Positions 15,580 through 25,365 of a stretch of 37,869 nucleotides of DNA are shown piece after piece. A model generated the notes under the pieces. It was not told where the DNA came from, did no database searches, and worked only from the letters and a program-made list of their open reading frames with translations. Position numbers and translations under genes: made by a program. The DNA is from Porticoccaceae bacterium (GTDB lineage Bacteria > Pseudomonadota > Gammaproteobacteria > Pseudomonadales > Porticoccaceae). The stretch's first letter is position 1. Each line of letters starts with the position of its first letter. The stretch is from NCBI GenBank assembly GCA_023228865.1, contig JALOAH010000045.1, positions 1-37,869 on the forward strand, read 5' to 3'.

Positions 15580-16617
15580 CTAATCTCCAGCCAACTGCGA
15601 CTCCCGATACCAGGATTGCGTCGGCAATAGGGGCAGCAGGCGCGCTGCAAACCATTGATTAAAGTTAGCCAGTTCGGGATAGCTCCGAACTACTTCCAGG
15701 GTGTAACGCAACACCAGCGGCAGATCGTCGAGGTAGCGGGCTTTGCCGTCGCGCAGATAGAGGCGAGCAAAAATCCCCAGCACCTTGATATGACGCTGCA
15801 ATCCCATCAGGTCAAACCAGCGGATTAGTCGAGATGGCTCCGGTTGCGACACACCCAACTCCCGGGCGCGTTCAGTTAAAAAAGCCAGGGCGCGATCTTC
15901 GACCAGCGCCGTTGGCCAATGAATATAGCAGTCCTTCAGCAGGGATACCAGATCATAGGTGAAAGCACCGATGACGGCATCCTGAAAATCGATCACCCCG
16001 ATGGCATCATCGGAAGCTGTGACCAGCAGGTTGCGCGAATGATAATCCCGATGCACCACCACCTGGGGTTGCTCAAGGGCGACATCTTCAAGCAGGGTAA
16101 ATGTGGCGCTGATAATGGCGAGATCCGCCGCCGTCAACGACAGTCCCAGAAGCTGCTCCACAAACCATTGCGGGAACAGCTCCATTTCCTGGCGCAGCAG
16201 GGGGCGATCATAGGGCGGGAACACAGAGATATTCGGGCTCACCCCCTGGATTCGCAAAAGCATCCGCTCGGCATCGCCGTACAGCCGAGCCACGGAGGTT
16301 TCATTGAGCTGCGCCAATAACAGCTCGTCACCGAAATCTTCCTGAAGCATATAGCCCTGGGTAAAGTCCACGGCATAGATGGTCGGCACCGCCACAGCAG
16401 CGGCCTTCATGGCGACATCCTTGCTGACAAAGGCGGGAACATTCTCATGGCTGGGCGGAGCGTATACCGCAATAAGCGACGGCCTGGTGTTAGTGCGAAA
16501 ATACTGCCTAAATCCCGCATCTCCGGTAATCGCCTCAAGCTCCAGAGGGCACCCCACCGCAACGGCGGCGGGCAGATACTGCTCGACCCAAGCGCGCAAT
16601 CCCGCCATCGTTCCCAT
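15580..16617 (-). CDS. amgK: N-acetylmuramate/N-acetylglucosamine kinase AmgK
   Basis: AmgK phosphorylates carbon 1 of MurNAc and GlcNAc, feeding MurU. The 345-residue protein has a kinase-like aminoglycoside phosphotransferase fold. The catalytic loop is HRDYHSRN at about 189-196 and the metal-binding motif is DFQDA at 210-214. The ATP-site region lies in the first 100 residues. The start at 16617 has GAGG seven bases upstream; another ATG nine bases later is possible. This bypass pathway avoids MurA and is linked to intrinsic fosfomycin tolerance in pseudomonads. The divergent position beside lptD is the same as in Pseudomonas. Confidence 0.93.
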   Translation of the reverse strand: MGTMAGLRAWVEQYLPAAVAVGCPLELEAITGDAGFRQYFRTNTRPSLIAVYAPPSHENVPAFVSKDVAMKAAAVAVPTIYAVDFTQGYMLQEDFGDELLLAQLNETSVARLYGDAERMLLRIQGVSPNISVFPPYDRPLLRQEMELFPQWFVEQLLGLSLTAADLAIISATFTLLEDVALEQPQVVVHRDYHSRNLLVTASDDAIGVIDFQDAVIGAFTYDLVSLLKDCYIHWPTALVEDRALAFLTERARELGVSQPEPSRLIRWFDLMGLQRHIKVLGIFARLYLRDGKARYLDDLPLVLRYTLEVVRSYPELANFNQWFAARLLPLLPTQSWYRESQLAGD

Positions 16618-16643
16618 CGCCCACCTCAAAGAATAAAAAAGGC

Positions 16644-16649
16644 ATTCTA
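16644..16649 (-). promoter_or_regulatory. -10 box of the amgK-murU promoter
   Basis: The reverse strand reads GGGCTAGAATGCC, with TAGAAT as the likely -10 hexamer about 27 bases before the amgK start. The -35 region is not recognisable. The box ahead of lptD on the other strand is almost the same (GGGGTAGAATCCCC). Confidence 0.4.
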
Positions 16650-16694
16650 GCCCAAATAACCCCGCATTGGAGCAGCCACTCACCCACAAAGGCC

Positions 16695-16720
16695 AACTTG
16701 GGGTAGAATCCCCAGTCACA
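16695..16720 (+). promoter_or_regulatory. lptD promoter region, vegetative -10 and possible sigma-E elements
   Basis: TAGAAT at 16704-16709 inside GGGGTAGAATCCCC is a likely -10 box. Overlapping it, AACTT (16695-16699) and TCACA (16716-16720) are 16 bases apart, the layout of envelope-stress sigma-E promoters (GGAACTT-N16-TCAAA type). E. coli lptD is a known sigma-E target. The sigma-E reading is suggestive only. Confidence 0.35.
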
Positions 16721-16753
16721 ACAAAACACCGGTTTACACGAGCACAAAAATCA

Positions 16754-19330
16754 ATGGTTTTTTACTTTGTCGGCAAACGTAAGCCGCTTTATCTTGCCCT
16801 GAAACAATCTTTATTTCTTTCCCTTGGCGTTGGCCTTTCAGGCCAGATTTTGGCCCAGGAGGCCAACAGTGAATGGCTTTGTGGCGCCGATGCTTCAGGG
16901 CAGTGGCTGTGTGAACAAAAGGAAACCGAGGGCTACCAGTACGCCCGCCCCAAACGCCAGCCCCTGAGCCGACCCTCAACCCCGGAAGAACCCCGCGTCC
17001 CCATTACCAGCAATCTCGACTGGGTTCCCATTGAACAACTGAGCGAAGAGGAAAAGCAAAAAGTTCGCCCCAACTGCTGTGGCGCCTATATTGATCCGCC
17101 ACGGGAGTACGAGGATGGCAATCTCGACCCTGGCGAAGCCCCCCTTCGGGTTAGCGCCGACACCACAGAAGCCCAGGGCAACATCGCCAAGCTTCAGGGG
17201 GATGTCCAGGTTTCCCAGGGTTATCGCCAGGTGCGCAGCAACAGCGCCAGCGTTGACAGAGAGCAGAGAGCCGTTGAACTGGAGGGCAATATCACCTACA
17301 GGGAGCCGGGGGTTCTGGTGACCGGCGACAGCGCCAAAGTGAATATGGATAGCGGTGAAATGACCGCTGCCAATGTGGTCTTTGTTCTCCACGAGTCCAA
17401 TGTCCGCGGCGAGGCCAGCGCAATCAGCCGCCCCTCCGAAAACAAAATTCATATTGACGACGCTCTTTATACCTCCTGCGAACCCGGCAGCGAAGCCTGG
17501 ACGCTGCGAGCCTCCTCCGTGGACATCAATACCTCAAAATCTGTCGCCACCGCCCGCAATATGCGCCTCAACGTTCGCAATGTGCCAGTGCTTTATATGC
17601 CCTGGCTGCGCTTCCCGATTTCCAACAACAGAGCCACCGGCCTGCTCTTTCCCAGCATTCTCACCGGCAATGACAACGGTCTCGACTACGCCCAGCCTAT
17701 TTATCTGAATCTGGCGCCCCAATACGACGCCACCTTGACGCCGCGCATCATCCAGGAGCGGGGTTCCATGGCAGAACTGGAATTCCGCCATCTGTCGCGA
17801 TCCACGGAAACCACCCTGTCTGGCGGCTATCTGTGGGACGACAAGGGCGGATCAAACAATGAAGTTCAGTATCTGGGACAGGATCGCTGGTCCGTGGGTC
17901 TTGATCACCAGGGCGGCATGGGCACACGCTGGAACACCTTTATCGACTACACCGATATCAGCGATATCGATTATTTTCGCGACATCGACAGCGCCACACT
18001 GGAAATCAGCAGCGCCAGCCATCTTAACCAGCAGATAAAGGCCGGCTACGTCACCGACCACTGGGATCTGGCGATTCAAACCCAGAAGTTTGAAACCCTG
18101 ATTCTCGACGGCCTCGAACAGTATCAGCAGCTCCCCAGAATAGACGCCAACGGCCAGTACCGATTTGGCGATTCCGACTTTATTGTAGGGATGAAGCAAA
18201 ACGCCATCGTTTTTGACCACAGCGAAGACGATGTGGTGGGCTCGGGAACCCCTTACAGCACCGACAATCAAAACACCACCATCACCGGCACCCGGTTTCG
18301 CGGCGACTATTCCATCACTTGGGATAAAGAGTGGTTGTGGGGATTTTTCAAACCCAGGCTTGCCACCAAGTACCTCACTTACAATCTCGATGACCCCCTG
18401 ATCAACCAGACCCAGACATCGCCAGACGTTGTGGTTCCTGTGGGTTCCATTGATGCCGGCCTGTTCTTCGAGCGGGAAACCAACTGGGTCAGCGGCCATA
18501 TTCAAACCATCGAACCGCGCATTTACTATCTCAAGTCCTCCTACGAGGATCAGTCTGCGATTCCCAATTTCGACACGTCCGAATTGACCTTTGGCTACTA
18601 CCAACTGTTCCGCGACGACCGCTTCTCCGGCGGCGACCGCATTGGCGATACCGAACAGGCCACCTTTGGCATCACCTCCAGACTGATCGACAGCTACAGC
18701 GGGCAGGAGAAGCTGCGCTTCAGCCTCGGCCAGGTCTACTACCTGGAAGACCGCCGCGTCACCCTGACACCGGAAGCGAGCACAGAACTAACGCAGCAAA
18801 ATTCCGATATCGCCGTGGAATTTGCCGGCAATTTTGCCGACCACTGGCGCTTTCAAACAGATCTTCTGACCACAAACGATGGCGGCACCATCAACAAGGG
18901 CAACCTCAGTTTGGGTTATAACAACCGGGAAAATACGGTTTTCAACCTCAGTTATCGCTATACCCGCAGGGACAATGTGCTCTCCGGCGGCCAGTTTGTT
19001 CGCGCCGACATTGACCAGGCCGCTCTGTCTTTTGCCCTGCCCATCGCCGGCAACTGGACTATACTGGGGCGCTACAATCAGGATTTGCGTACCAACCAGG
19101 AACTTGAGATCTTTGCCGGACTCGAATACAGCAGTTGTTGCTGGCGCACCAGTATTGTTGCCAGACGCTGGGTCGATCGGGATGATAATTTCATTATCGG
19201 TTCTGAAAACCTGGAACATAACAACGGGGTTTTCTTACAAATACAATTCCGCGGCCTGGCAGGCCTAAGCAAACGCGTCGACAATATCCTCCGCGAGGGT
19301 ATTTACGGCTATCAACCACCGGAAAATTAA
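16754..19330 (+). CDS. lptD: LptD, outer membrane LPS assembly protein
   Basis: LptD with the lipoprotein LptE inserts lipopolysaccharide into the outer leaflet of the outer membrane. From the ATG at 16754 the product has 858 residues, with a signal peptide ending near QILAQ. Next comes a jellyroll of the OstA/LptA type (about 120-260), and then a long C-terminal 26-strand barrel region rich in aromatic beta strands. The conserved adjacent cysteines CC at about 795-796 and N-terminal cysteines (WLCGAD, QWLCEQ) supply the interdomain disulfides. An in-frame TTG at 16667 would run through the promoter and is rejected. It heads the cluster lptD-surA-pdxA-rsmA-apaG-apaH. Confidence 0.96.
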   Translation: MVFYFVGKRKPLYLALKQSLFLSLGVGLSGQILAQEANSEWLCGADASGQWLCEQKETEGYQYARPKRQPLSRPSTPEEPRVPITSNLDWVPIEQLSEEEKQKVRPNCCGAYIDPPREYEDGNLDPGEAPLRVSADTTEAQGNIAKLQGDVQVSQGYRQVRSNSASVDREQRAVELEGNITYREPGVLVTGDSAKVNMDSGEMTAANVVFVLHESNVRGEASAISRPSENKIHIDDALYTSCEPGSEAWTLRASSVDINTSKSVATARNMRLNVRNVPVLYMPWLRFPISNNRATGLLFPSILTGNDNGLDYAQPIYLNLAPQYDATLTPRIIQERGSMAELEFRHLSRSTETTLSGGYLWDDKGGSNNEVQYLGQDRWSVGLDHQGGMGTRWNTFIDYTDISDIDYFRDIDSATLEISSASHLNQQIKAGYVTDHWDLAIQTQKFETLILDGLEQYQQLPRIDANGQYRFGDSDFIVGMKQNAIVFDHSEDDVVGSGTPYSTDNQNTTITGTRFRGDYSITWDKEWLWGFFKPRLATKYLTYNLDDPLINQTQTSPDVVVPVGSIDAGLFFERETNWVSGHIQTIEPRIYYLKSSYEDQSAIPNFDTSELTFGYYQLFRDDRFSGGDRIGDTEQATFGITSRLIDSYSGQEKLRFSLGQVYYLEDRRVTLTPEASTELTQQNSDIAVEFAGNFADHWRFQTDLLTTNDGGTINKGNLSLGYNNRENTVFNLSYRYTRRDNVLSGGQFVRADIDQAALSFALPIAGNWTILGRYNQDLRTNQELEIFAGLEYSSCCWRTSIVARRWVDRDDNFIIGSENLEHNNGVFLQIQFRGLAGLSKRVDNILREGIYGYQPPEN

Positions 19331-19333
19331 TTC

Positions 19334-20635
19334 ATGTGTATTAACCGCGTCAAACAGACTTTTCTTTTTTCCTGCGCCATCCTCACCGGCGTGCTCGGCT
19401 CCCTTTCCATCCAGGCGGAAATTCGCCTCCTCGACAGCGTCGCCGCCGTTGTCGATAACGATGTGGTCATGACCAGCGAACTCAATGAGCGCGTCGACAC
19501 CATTTACGCCCGCATTCAACAGTCCGGCACCGAACCACCGCCCCGGGAAGCCCTGGTGCCCCAGGTTCTCGACCGGCTTATTCTCGAGCGCATCCAGATT
19601 GCCATGGCATTGCGGGCGGGTCTCAAAATTTCGGATGCCGAGCTCAACCAGGCCGTCGCCAGAATCGCCCAGCAGCAGGGGCTTTCTGCGGAACAATTTG
19701 TTGAGGAGGCGCGCAAAAATGGCCTGCCGATCCACGTCATCAAAGAGCAGATGATGATGGAGATGATGCTGTCCCAGGTACAGGAGTCCCAGGTCAATCG
19801 CCGTATCGTCATCACCGAACAGGAAATCGACAATCTCCTGACCTCAAAAGAAGGCCAGGTGTGGAACTCGCCGGAAGTGGAGCTGGGCCATATTCTCCTG
19901 CCCCTGTCCGCAGCCGCCAGCCCGGAAGAAATTGGCAGCGTCAACGCCAAGGCAAGCACCATTCTCGAACAGCTTGACGGCGGCGCCGATTTCCGCCAGA
20001 TGGCGATTACCTACTCCGGCGATCAGACCGCACTGCAGGGCGGTGACATTGGCTGGCGGCGCACCGCCCAGCTTCCCGAGGTGTTTATTCCCATTGTCAA
20101 CGAGCTGGAGCCGGGGCAGGTTTCCCAGCCCATACGCAGCGATGCCGGCATTCATATTCTCAAGCTCTACGACCGCCGCGGCGCCGACAAAAAACTCATC
20201 ACCCAGCACTTTGCTCGCCACATCCTGCTCAAACCCAACGAAATTCGCGGTGAAGACGACACCCGCGCCGAGCTGGAAAAAATTGCCGACAAAATTCGCG
20301 ATGGCGCCGACTTTGCCGAAATGGCGCGGGAACACTCGGAAGATATTGGCTCTGCCCTCAGCGGCGGCGAGCTCGGCTGGTCAGTGCCCGGACGTTTTGT
20401 GCCCCAGTTTGAGGCCGTGATGAACGATATCTCCCTGAAAGTGGTTTCCGATCCCTTTCGCTCCCAGTTTGGCTGGCACATCCTTCAGGTCACTGAGCGT
20501 AGAAACCAGGATTTCAGTGACGAAATCAAGCGCGGCCAGGCTGAAAACATTCTCCGCCAGCGCAAGTTTGATGAGGAACTGCAGGTCTGGCTGCAGGAAA
20601 TCCGCGACAACGCCTATGTGGAAATCAAAATCTGA
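19334..20635 (+). CDS. surA: SurA, periplasmic peptidyl-prolyl isomerase and chaperone
   Basis: SurA escorts outer membrane proteins, including LptD, through the periplasm. The 433-residue protein has a signal peptide ending around SLSIQA at residue 28. An N-terminal helical chaperone domain follows (about 30-175), then two parvulin PPIase domains (about 180-280, with the [10 protein letters not shown] entry, and 290-390, with the ARHILLKP entry), and a C-terminal helix. This is the standard SurA layout and length. It starts three bases after the lptD stop with only a weak ribosome-binding site, so coupling to lptD translation is likely. Confidence 0.97.
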   Translation: MCINRVKQTFLFSCAILTGVLGSLSIQAEIRLLDSVAAVVDNDVVMTSELNERVDTIYARIQQSGTEPPPREALVPQVLDRLILERIQIAMALRAGLKISDAELNQAVARIAQQQGLSAEQFVEEARKNGLPIHVIKEQMMMEMMLSQVQESQVNRRIVITEQEIDNLLTSKEGQVWNSPEVELGHILLPLSAAASPEEIGSVNAKASTILEQLDGGADFRQMAITYSGDQTALQGGDIGWRRTAQLPEVFIPIVNELEPGQVSQPIRSDAGIHILKLYDRRGADKKLITQHFARHILLKPNEIRGEDDTRAELEKIADKIRDGADFAEMAREHSEDIGSALSGGELGWSVPGRFVPQFEAVMNDISLKVVSDPFRSQFGWHILQVTERRNQDFSDEIKRGQAENILRQRKFDEELQVWLQEIRDNAYVEIKI

Positions 20636-20652
20636 GTACCGCCGAACACGCC

Positions 20653-21630
20653 ATGCAGATTGCCGTAACCCCAGGGGAGCCAGCAGGTATTGGCCCGGAT
20701 CTGTTGTTGCGGCTGATTCAGGAACCCCACCCCTGCGAGCTGATCGCCTATGCGGACCCAGGGTTGCTGGAAACCAGGGCTAAACTGCTCAATCTGCCGC
20801 TGCGGCTGAGACCGCCCAACGGCAGCCCATTGCAAGCCGGCGAACTGGCGATCAGACCAATACCCCTGCGGGCGGCGGCGAGACCCGCCCACCTGGATGC
20901 CGCAAACAGCCCCTATGTGATTGAAACCCTTGAACGGGCTGTCGCCGACTGCACTACCGGGGTTGTTGCCGCCCTGGTCACCGGCCCTGTCAACAAGGCG
21001 GTTATCAATGACGCTGGCATTGTCTTCAATGGCCATACCGAGTTTCTCGCCGACAAAACCCGCAGCCCCCAGGTGGTGATGCTGCTGGCGTCACAAAATC
21101 TGAAGGTGGCGCTGGCCACCACACATCTACCCCTCAAGGATGTTCCCGGCGCCATTAGCGGCGATCTGCTGGCGACAGTTCTCGACATTCTCCACAGGGA
21201 TCTGCGCTGCAAATTTGCCCTGGAAAACCCGTGCATTCTGGTTTGCGGACTGAACCCCCACGCCGGGGAAAGCGGGCACATGGGCAGAGAGGAAATCGAC
21301 ACCATCATCCCCGCACTGGCAAAAGCGCGCGCCCGCGGCATCGATGCCCGCGGCCCCTACCCGGCAGACACCCTGTTTACCCCTCGCCAGCTGGAGCAGG
21401 GCGATGCCGTTCTCGCCATGTATCACGATCAAGGTCTGCCTGTTCTAAAATATCAGGGCTTTGGTCAGGCGGTGAACATTACCCTCGGCCTGCCCATCAT
21501 TCGCACGTCGGTGGATCACGGCACCGCTCTGGATCTCGCCGGAACCGGCCAGGCCGACCCAGGGAGCTTCAGGGAAGCAATCCGCTACGCATTTTTTATG
21601 GCCAAATCCAACGCCGGACGCCAGCGCTAA
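20653..21630 (+). CDS. pdxA: 4-hydroxythreonine-4-phosphate dehydrogenase PdxA
   Basis: PdxA oxidises 4-phosphohydroxy-L-threonine with NAD(P) in the DXP-dependent route to pyridoxal phosphate, which also uses the product of dxs in this window. The 325 residues match the family. Visible are the N-terminal [23 protein letters not shown] near 115-123, and the three metal-ligand histidines in [15 protein letters not shown] and SVDHGTA. It lies 17 bases after surA and one base before rsmA, an order conserved from E. coli to Pseudomonas. Confidence 0.97.
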   Translation: MQIAVTPGEPAGIGPDLLLRLIQEPHPCELIAYADPGLLETRAKLLNLPLRLRPPNGSPLQAGELAIRPIPLRAAARPAHLDAANSPYVIETLERAVADCTTGVVAALVTGPVNKAVINDAGIVFNGHTEFLADKTRSPQVVMLLASQNLKVALATTHLPLKDVPGAISGDLLATVLDILHRDLRCKFALENPCILVCGLNPHAGESGHMGREEIDTIIPALAKARARGIDARGPYPADTLFTPRQLEQGDAVLAMYHDQGLPVLKYQGFGQAVNITLGLPIIRTSVDHGTALDLAGTGQADPGSFREAIRYAFFMAKSNAGRQR

Positions 21631-21631
21631 T

Positions 21632-22444
21632 ATGACAGATCAGCATTCAGACTACAGTCACCAGGCTCGCAAACGTTTCGGCCAAAATTTTCTTGTCGAC
21701 CCCCATGTCATCGACAAAATCGTCAGTACCATAAAGCCGTCCGTCACTGACAATATCGTCGAGATCGGCCCCGGCCAGGGCGCCATTACCGCGCCGCTAC
21801 TGGCAAGAGCCGGCAAACTTCAGGCTGTCGAGGTGGACCGCGATCTGGCGAGACTGCTCAGGGAAAAATTTGCCGCAAACAGCGGCTTTGTCCTCCACGA
21901 AGGCGATGCTCTGACTTTTGACTTTGCCGCCCTGGCTCAGGGTGGCAAGCTGCGCGTTGTCGGCAATCTGCCCTACAACATTTCAACGCCGCTGATCTTC
22001 CATTTGCTCAACGTTGCCGTCCACATTAAAGATATGCACTTCATGTTGCAGAAAGAGGTGGTTGACAGAATGGCGGCAGAACCAGGCAATAAGATCTATG
22101 GCCGTCTCAGCGTCATCGTGCAGTACTACTGCCAGGTAATGTCTGTTTTTGACGTGCCGCCCTCGGCTTTTCGACCCGCCCCGAAAGTGGATTCCGCCAT
22201 TGTTCGTCTGATCCCCCGCCAGCACCCCATTGCCCTGGACAGCCCGTCATTTTTTCAGACGTTGCTCAGAACCGCCTTTCAGCAACGCCGCAAAACATTG
22301 CGCAACGCCCTTAAGCAGCTGCCGGGGGACTGGAATATGGATATGATTGACATTGATCTGTCGCGACGCCCGGAAACCCTCGCGGTGGGCGAGTTTGCCA
22401 ATCTCAGCAATCAACTCTGCAGCCAGATGCCATCGTCGCCATAA
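21632..22444 (+). CDS. rsmA: 16S rRNA dimethyladenosine transferase RsmA (KsgA)
   Basis: RsmA (KsgA) dimethylates A1518 and A1519 in helix 45 of 16S rRNA late in 30S assembly. The 270 residues include the entry motif KRFGQNFLVD at 14-23, the SAM-binding EIGPGQGAIT near 44-53, the acidic EVD at the end of the second strand, and the catalytic NLPYNIST near 113-120. The symbol rsmA here means the methyltransferase, not the CsrA-like RsmA protein targeted by the small RNA at 7796-7945. It begins one base after pdxA. Confidence 0.97.
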   Translation: MTDQHSDYSHQARKRFGQNFLVDPHVIDKIVSTIKPSVTDNIVEIGPGQGAITAPLLARAGKLQAVEVDRDLARLLREKFAANSGFVLHEGDALTFDFAALAQGGKLRVVGNLPYNISTPLIFHLLNVAVHIKDMHFMLQKEVVDRMAAEPGNKIYGRLSVIVQYYCQVMSVFDVPPSAFRPAPKVDSAIVRLIPRQHPIALDSPSFFQTLLRTAFQQRRKTLRNALKQLPGDWNMDMIDIDLSRRPETLAVGEFANLSNQLCSQMPSSP

Positions 22445-22513
22445 GTGAACATTCGAGACTTGGCCATTTTGCCGTGAATTTGATTTCATTTAGGGATAAA
22501 GCCGCCAAAAGGG

Positions 22514-22519
22514 TACAAT
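22514..22519 (+). promoter_or_regulatory. -10 box of an internal promoter for apaG-apaH
   Basis: GGGTACAATTCC contains a good -10 hexamer, TACAAT, in the 159-base gap between rsmA and apaG. The -35 match (TTTAGG, 18 bases upstream) is poor. The context GGGTA-AAT resembles the boxes ahead of lptD and amgK. Confidence 0.4.
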
Positions 22520-22603
22520 TCCGCGCTAATGGCAATCCCCAAACCTGATTGCCTACTGTCGCCCGGATTTAACCACTCTAAAGCAAGGAATCGGACAGCA
22601 CAC

Positions 22604-22975
22604 ATGCCCAACCCCATCATCGTCAAGGTTCAAAGCCAGTACCTGGAAAGCCAGTCCCAACCGGAAAAGGACAAGTATGCGTTTGGCTACCATGTCACCA
22701 TCAGCAACCAGGGTGATACTCCAGCCACCCTCATCAGTCGCCACTGGATCATCACCGACGGCAATGGCAATAAAAGCGAAGTGAAAGGCCTGGGGGTTGT
22801 CGGGGAACAACCGAAAATACTTCCCGGCCAGAGCTACAGCTATTCGAGCTTCTCCGTACTCGACACCCGGGTGGGCACCATGGAAGGCTCCTATCAAATA
22901 CAAGCCCCCGATGAAAGCTACTTCGATGCCCCCATCCCCCCTTTTCTTCTCGCCGTGCCAGGCACCATTAACTGA
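22604..22975 (+). CDS. apaG: ApaG protein
   Basis: ApaG is a small beta-sandwich protein of unsettled function, always found near apaH. The 123 residues begin MPNPIIVKVQSQYLESQSQP and contain the family signatures ISRHWIITDGNG and VVGEQPKILPGQSYSYSS, followed by GTMEGSY. I use the ATG at 22604 because it gives the usual N-terminus; the frame is open for 25 more codons upstream with no similarity. It is followed 12 bases later by apaH. Confidence 0.95.
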   Translation: MPNPIIVKVQSQYLESQSQPEKDKYAFGYHVTISNQGDTPATLISRHWIITDGNGNKSEVKGLGVVGEQPKILPGQSYSYSSFSVLDTRVGTMEGSYQIQAPDESYFDAPIPPFLLAVPGTIN

Positions 22976-22987
22976 CGGGCAACTGCT

Positions 22988-23800
22988 TTGACTATTTATG
23001 CCGTGGGAGATATTCAAGGGTGCCTGGCCTGTCTCGAAGGCTTGCTGGAGCGCGCGGGATTCAATCCGAAAAACGACCACCTTTGGGCGGTGGGCGACCT
23101 GGTCAACAGGGGGCCTTCATCCCTGGAAACACTGAGATTCTGCAAGAGTCTCGGAGACAATTTCCGCACCACACTTGGCAACCATGATCTCCACCTGCTT
23201 GCCGTCGCTCAGGGCGCAAAGGCGCCCACCAACAAGGACACATTGCAGGACATCCTCAACGCTCCCGATCGCCATGATATTTTTGAATGGCTCCAGCATC
23301 AGCCTTTACTCCTCAACCATGGCGATTACACCCTTGTCCATGCGGGCATTCCGCCCCAATGGACACTGGCACAGGCAAAGTCCTACGCTGCTGAAGTGGA
23401 GGCGGCACTGAGGTCGCCCACGATGGGGCGTCTCTATTTCAGGCACATGTATGGCAATGAGCCCCGCTTGTGGCGGAATGATCTCGACGGTACAGACCGG
23501 CTGAGGTTGATCACCAATTACTTCACCCGCATGCGCTACTGCGATGCCCAGGGAGCACTGGAAATGAACAACAAGCAGCCGCCATCTGCGGGGCCGCCCG
23601 GCTATCTGCCCTGGTACGCCCACAGCAACCGCCTGACGCGGGACAACAAGATCGTCTTCGGCCATTGGGCATCATTGAATGGCTCTGTGGGCGGGGAAAA
23701 AAACCTCTTCCCCCTCGACACCGGCTGCGTCTGGGGGGGGCGTATGCGCCTGATGTCGCTGACCACGGAAAACTATATTCACCAAAGTTGCAGCCAATAA
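22988..23800 (+). CDS. apaH: Symmetrical bis(5'-nucleosyl)-tetraphosphatase ApaH
   Basis: ApaH splits diadenosine tetraphosphate into two ADP and removes NpnN caps from RNA in E. coli. The 270-residue protein is a metallophosphoesterase with GDIQGC at 7-12, GDLVNRGP at 36-43 and GNHDLH at 64-69, and later histidines in LVHAGIPP and GHWAS. The first motif has glutamine where many relatives have histidine, which I believe is normal in this branch. The start codon is TTG at 22988; no ATG lies close enough to retain the first strand. It is the last gene of the cluster and meets the ribosomal operon head-on. Confidence 0.96.
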   Translation: MTIYAVGDIQGCLACLEGLLERAGFNPKNDHLWAVGDLVNRGPSSLETLRFCKSLGDNFRTTLGNHDLHLLAVAQGAKAPTNKDTLQDILNAPDRHDIFEWLQHQPLLLNHGDYTLVHAGIPPQWTLAQAKSYAAEVEAALRSPTMGRLYFRHMYGNEPRLWRNDLDGTDRLRLITNYFTRMRYCDAQGALEMNNKQPPSAGPPGYLPWYAHSNRLTRDNKIVFGHWASLNGSVGGEKNLFPLDTGCVWGGRMRLMSLTTENYIHQSCSQ

Positions 23801-23801
23801 A

Positions 23802-23829
23802 AAAGGCCAGCGGGTGAACGCTGGCCTTT
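23802..23829 (-). terminator. Terminator shared by the rplQ operon and apaH
   Basis: AAAGGCCAGCG (23802-23812) and CGCTGGCCTTT (23819-23829) form an 11-bp stem with a 6-base loop, starting two bases after the apaH stop. Reading on the minus strand the stem runs into TTTTTTATT, an excellent intrinsic terminator for the operon ending in rplQ. On the plus strand only three T follow, so it is weaker for apaH. Confidence 0.85.
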
Positions 23830-23854
23830 GAGATCGTCGTGGGACGAAATTTTC

Positions 23855-24250
23855 TCAGTCGTGGCTATTGTCTTCAAAAGCAACGGCGGAAGCGGGGCGG
23901 TCAACCAGTTCGACATAAGCCATGGGAGCTTTGTCGCCCGTTCTCAAACCACACTTGAGGATACGAATATAACCGCCGGGGCGCGCTTCGTATCTGGGGC
24001 CAAGCTCATTGAAGAGCTTGCCTACCGCCTGCTTGCTGCGCAGGCGATTAAAGGCTAGGCGGCGATTGGCAACAGAGTCGGTCTTCGCCAGAGTGATCAT
24101 GGGTTCCGCAAACGTCCGCAGCTCTTTCGCTTTCGGCAGTGTGGTTTTGATAACTTCGTGCTCCACCAAAGAGGCAATCATGTTGCGAAACATGGCGCGA
24201 CGGTGAGTGCCTGTCTTGTTGAGCTTTCTTCCACTATAACGATGACGCAT
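23855..24250 (-). CDS. rplQ: 50S ribosomal protein L17
   Basis: L17 lies near the polypeptide exit on the back of the 50S subunit. The 131 residues start [20 protein letters not shown], the invariant family opening, and end in a variable acidic tail. It is the last gene of the alpha operon, 79 bases after rpoA, with the operon terminator 26 bases beyond its stop. The rpoA-rplQ gap contains a small TTGCT/AGCAA hairpin of no clear role. Confidence 0.98.
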   Translation of the reverse strand: MRHRYSGRKLNKTGTHRRAMFRNMIASLVEHEVIKTTLPKAKELRTFAEPMITLAKTDSVANRRLAFNRLRSKQAVGKLFNELGPRYEARPGGYIRILKCGLRTGDKAPMAYVELVDRPASAVAFEDNSHD

Positions 24251-24329
24251 GGTAAATTCCTATAACTGTTGCTATCTCAGCAATGTTGTTTTGTCAGTAC
24301 CGAACAACGTCGGCGATACTCAAACTTGT

Positions 24330-25331
24330 TTAAACCTTTTCGCCTTCTTTTCTTTTCAGACTGGCGGGCGGCCAGTTTTCCAGGCGCATGCCCAGAGACA
24401 GACCTCGGGACGCGAGCACGTCCTTGATTTCTGTCAGCGACTTTTTGCCGAGGTTTGGCGTCTTCAGCAGCTCCACTTCTGTACGCTGTATCAGATCACC
24501 GATGTAGTAAATGCTTTCTGCCTTCAGACAGTTGGCTGAACGCACCGTCAGCTCGAGGTCGTCCACAGGCCGCAGGAGTACGGGATCAATCTCGTCTTCC
24601 TTGTGCTCTGGCTCGTCGCGACGTTCGCTTTCAAAGTCGACAAACACCGCCAGCTGCTGCTGGAGGATAGTGGCGGCTCTGCGAATTGCCTCTTCAGGAT
24701 CGATGGTACCGTTGGTTTGAAGATCAATAATCAGCTTGTCCAGATCCGTTCTCTGCTCGACACGGGCGGATTCAACCACGTAGGCAACCCGCAGTACTGG
24801 GCTGAAGCTGGCATCGAGTTGTAAGCGGCCGATGGAGCGGGTTTCATCGTCGTCGTTATAACGGGCATCAGCGGGCAAGTAGCCGCGACCGCGAACCACG
24901 CGCAGGCGCATATTCAACGCGCCTTTGCCGGTGATATTGGCGATGACGTGATCCGGGTTTTTAATCTCTACGCTACTGTCATGCTGAATATCGCCAGCGG
25001 TGACAATACAGGGGCCTGTGGCGTTGAGAGTGACTTCAACGTCCTCTTTACCGTGGACAACGATAGCAACGCCTTTGAGATTGAGAAGAATTTCAATCAC
25101 ATCTTCCCGAACGCCCTCAATGGTACTGTATTCGTGCTCAACGCCCTGAATTTCCGCCTCAGTGACGGCACAGCCGGGCATGGAGGACAGCAAAATACGG
25201 CGCAAGGCATTACCCAGAGTGTGACCAAAGCCGCGTTCCAGTGGTTCCAGCACCACCTTGGCGCGGTTTACACCCAGTGAAGTGACGTCAATCGTGCGCG
25301 GGGTCAACAGTTCAGTCGCGGAAGGTTGCAT
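24330..25331 (-). CDS. rpoA: DNA-directed RNA polymerase alpha subunit
   Basis: Alpha dimerises to seed RNA polymerase assembly and contacts activators and promoter UP elements. The 333 residues divide into the N-terminal assembly domain (about 1-235, with [15 protein letters not shown] at 31-45), an acidic linker (236-252) and the C-terminal domain (253-325). The DNA-contacting arginine equivalent to E. coli R265 is R264 in [10 protein letters not shown], with N267 and K270 also present. It follows rpsD by 34 bases within the alpha operon, the usual place in proteobacteria. Confidence 0.98.
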   Translation of the reverse strand: MQPSATELLTPRTIDVTSLGVNRAKVVLEPLERGFGHTLGNALRRILLSSMPGCAVTEAEIQGVEHEYSTIEGVREDVIEILLNLKGVAIVVHGKEDVEVTLNATGPCIVTAGDIQHDSSVEIKNPDHVIANITGKGALNMRLRVVRGRGYLPADARYNDDDETRSIGRLQLDASFSPVLRVAYVVESARVEQRTDLDKLIIDLQTNGTIDPEEAIRRAATILQQQLAVFVDFESERRDEPEHKEDEIDPVLLRPVDDLELTVRSANCLKAESIYYIGDLIQRTEVELLKTPNLGKKSLTEIKDVLASRGLSLGMRLENWPPASLKRKEGEKV

Positions 25332-25365
25332 AGAGATACCTGTGTAATGTGCCTAACCTAAAACC

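Noticed and set aside
16667..16753. Upstream TTG start for lptD
   Set aside because: It would place the predicted promoter inside the coding region and bury the signal peptide. The ATG at 16754 gives a normal signal sequence.
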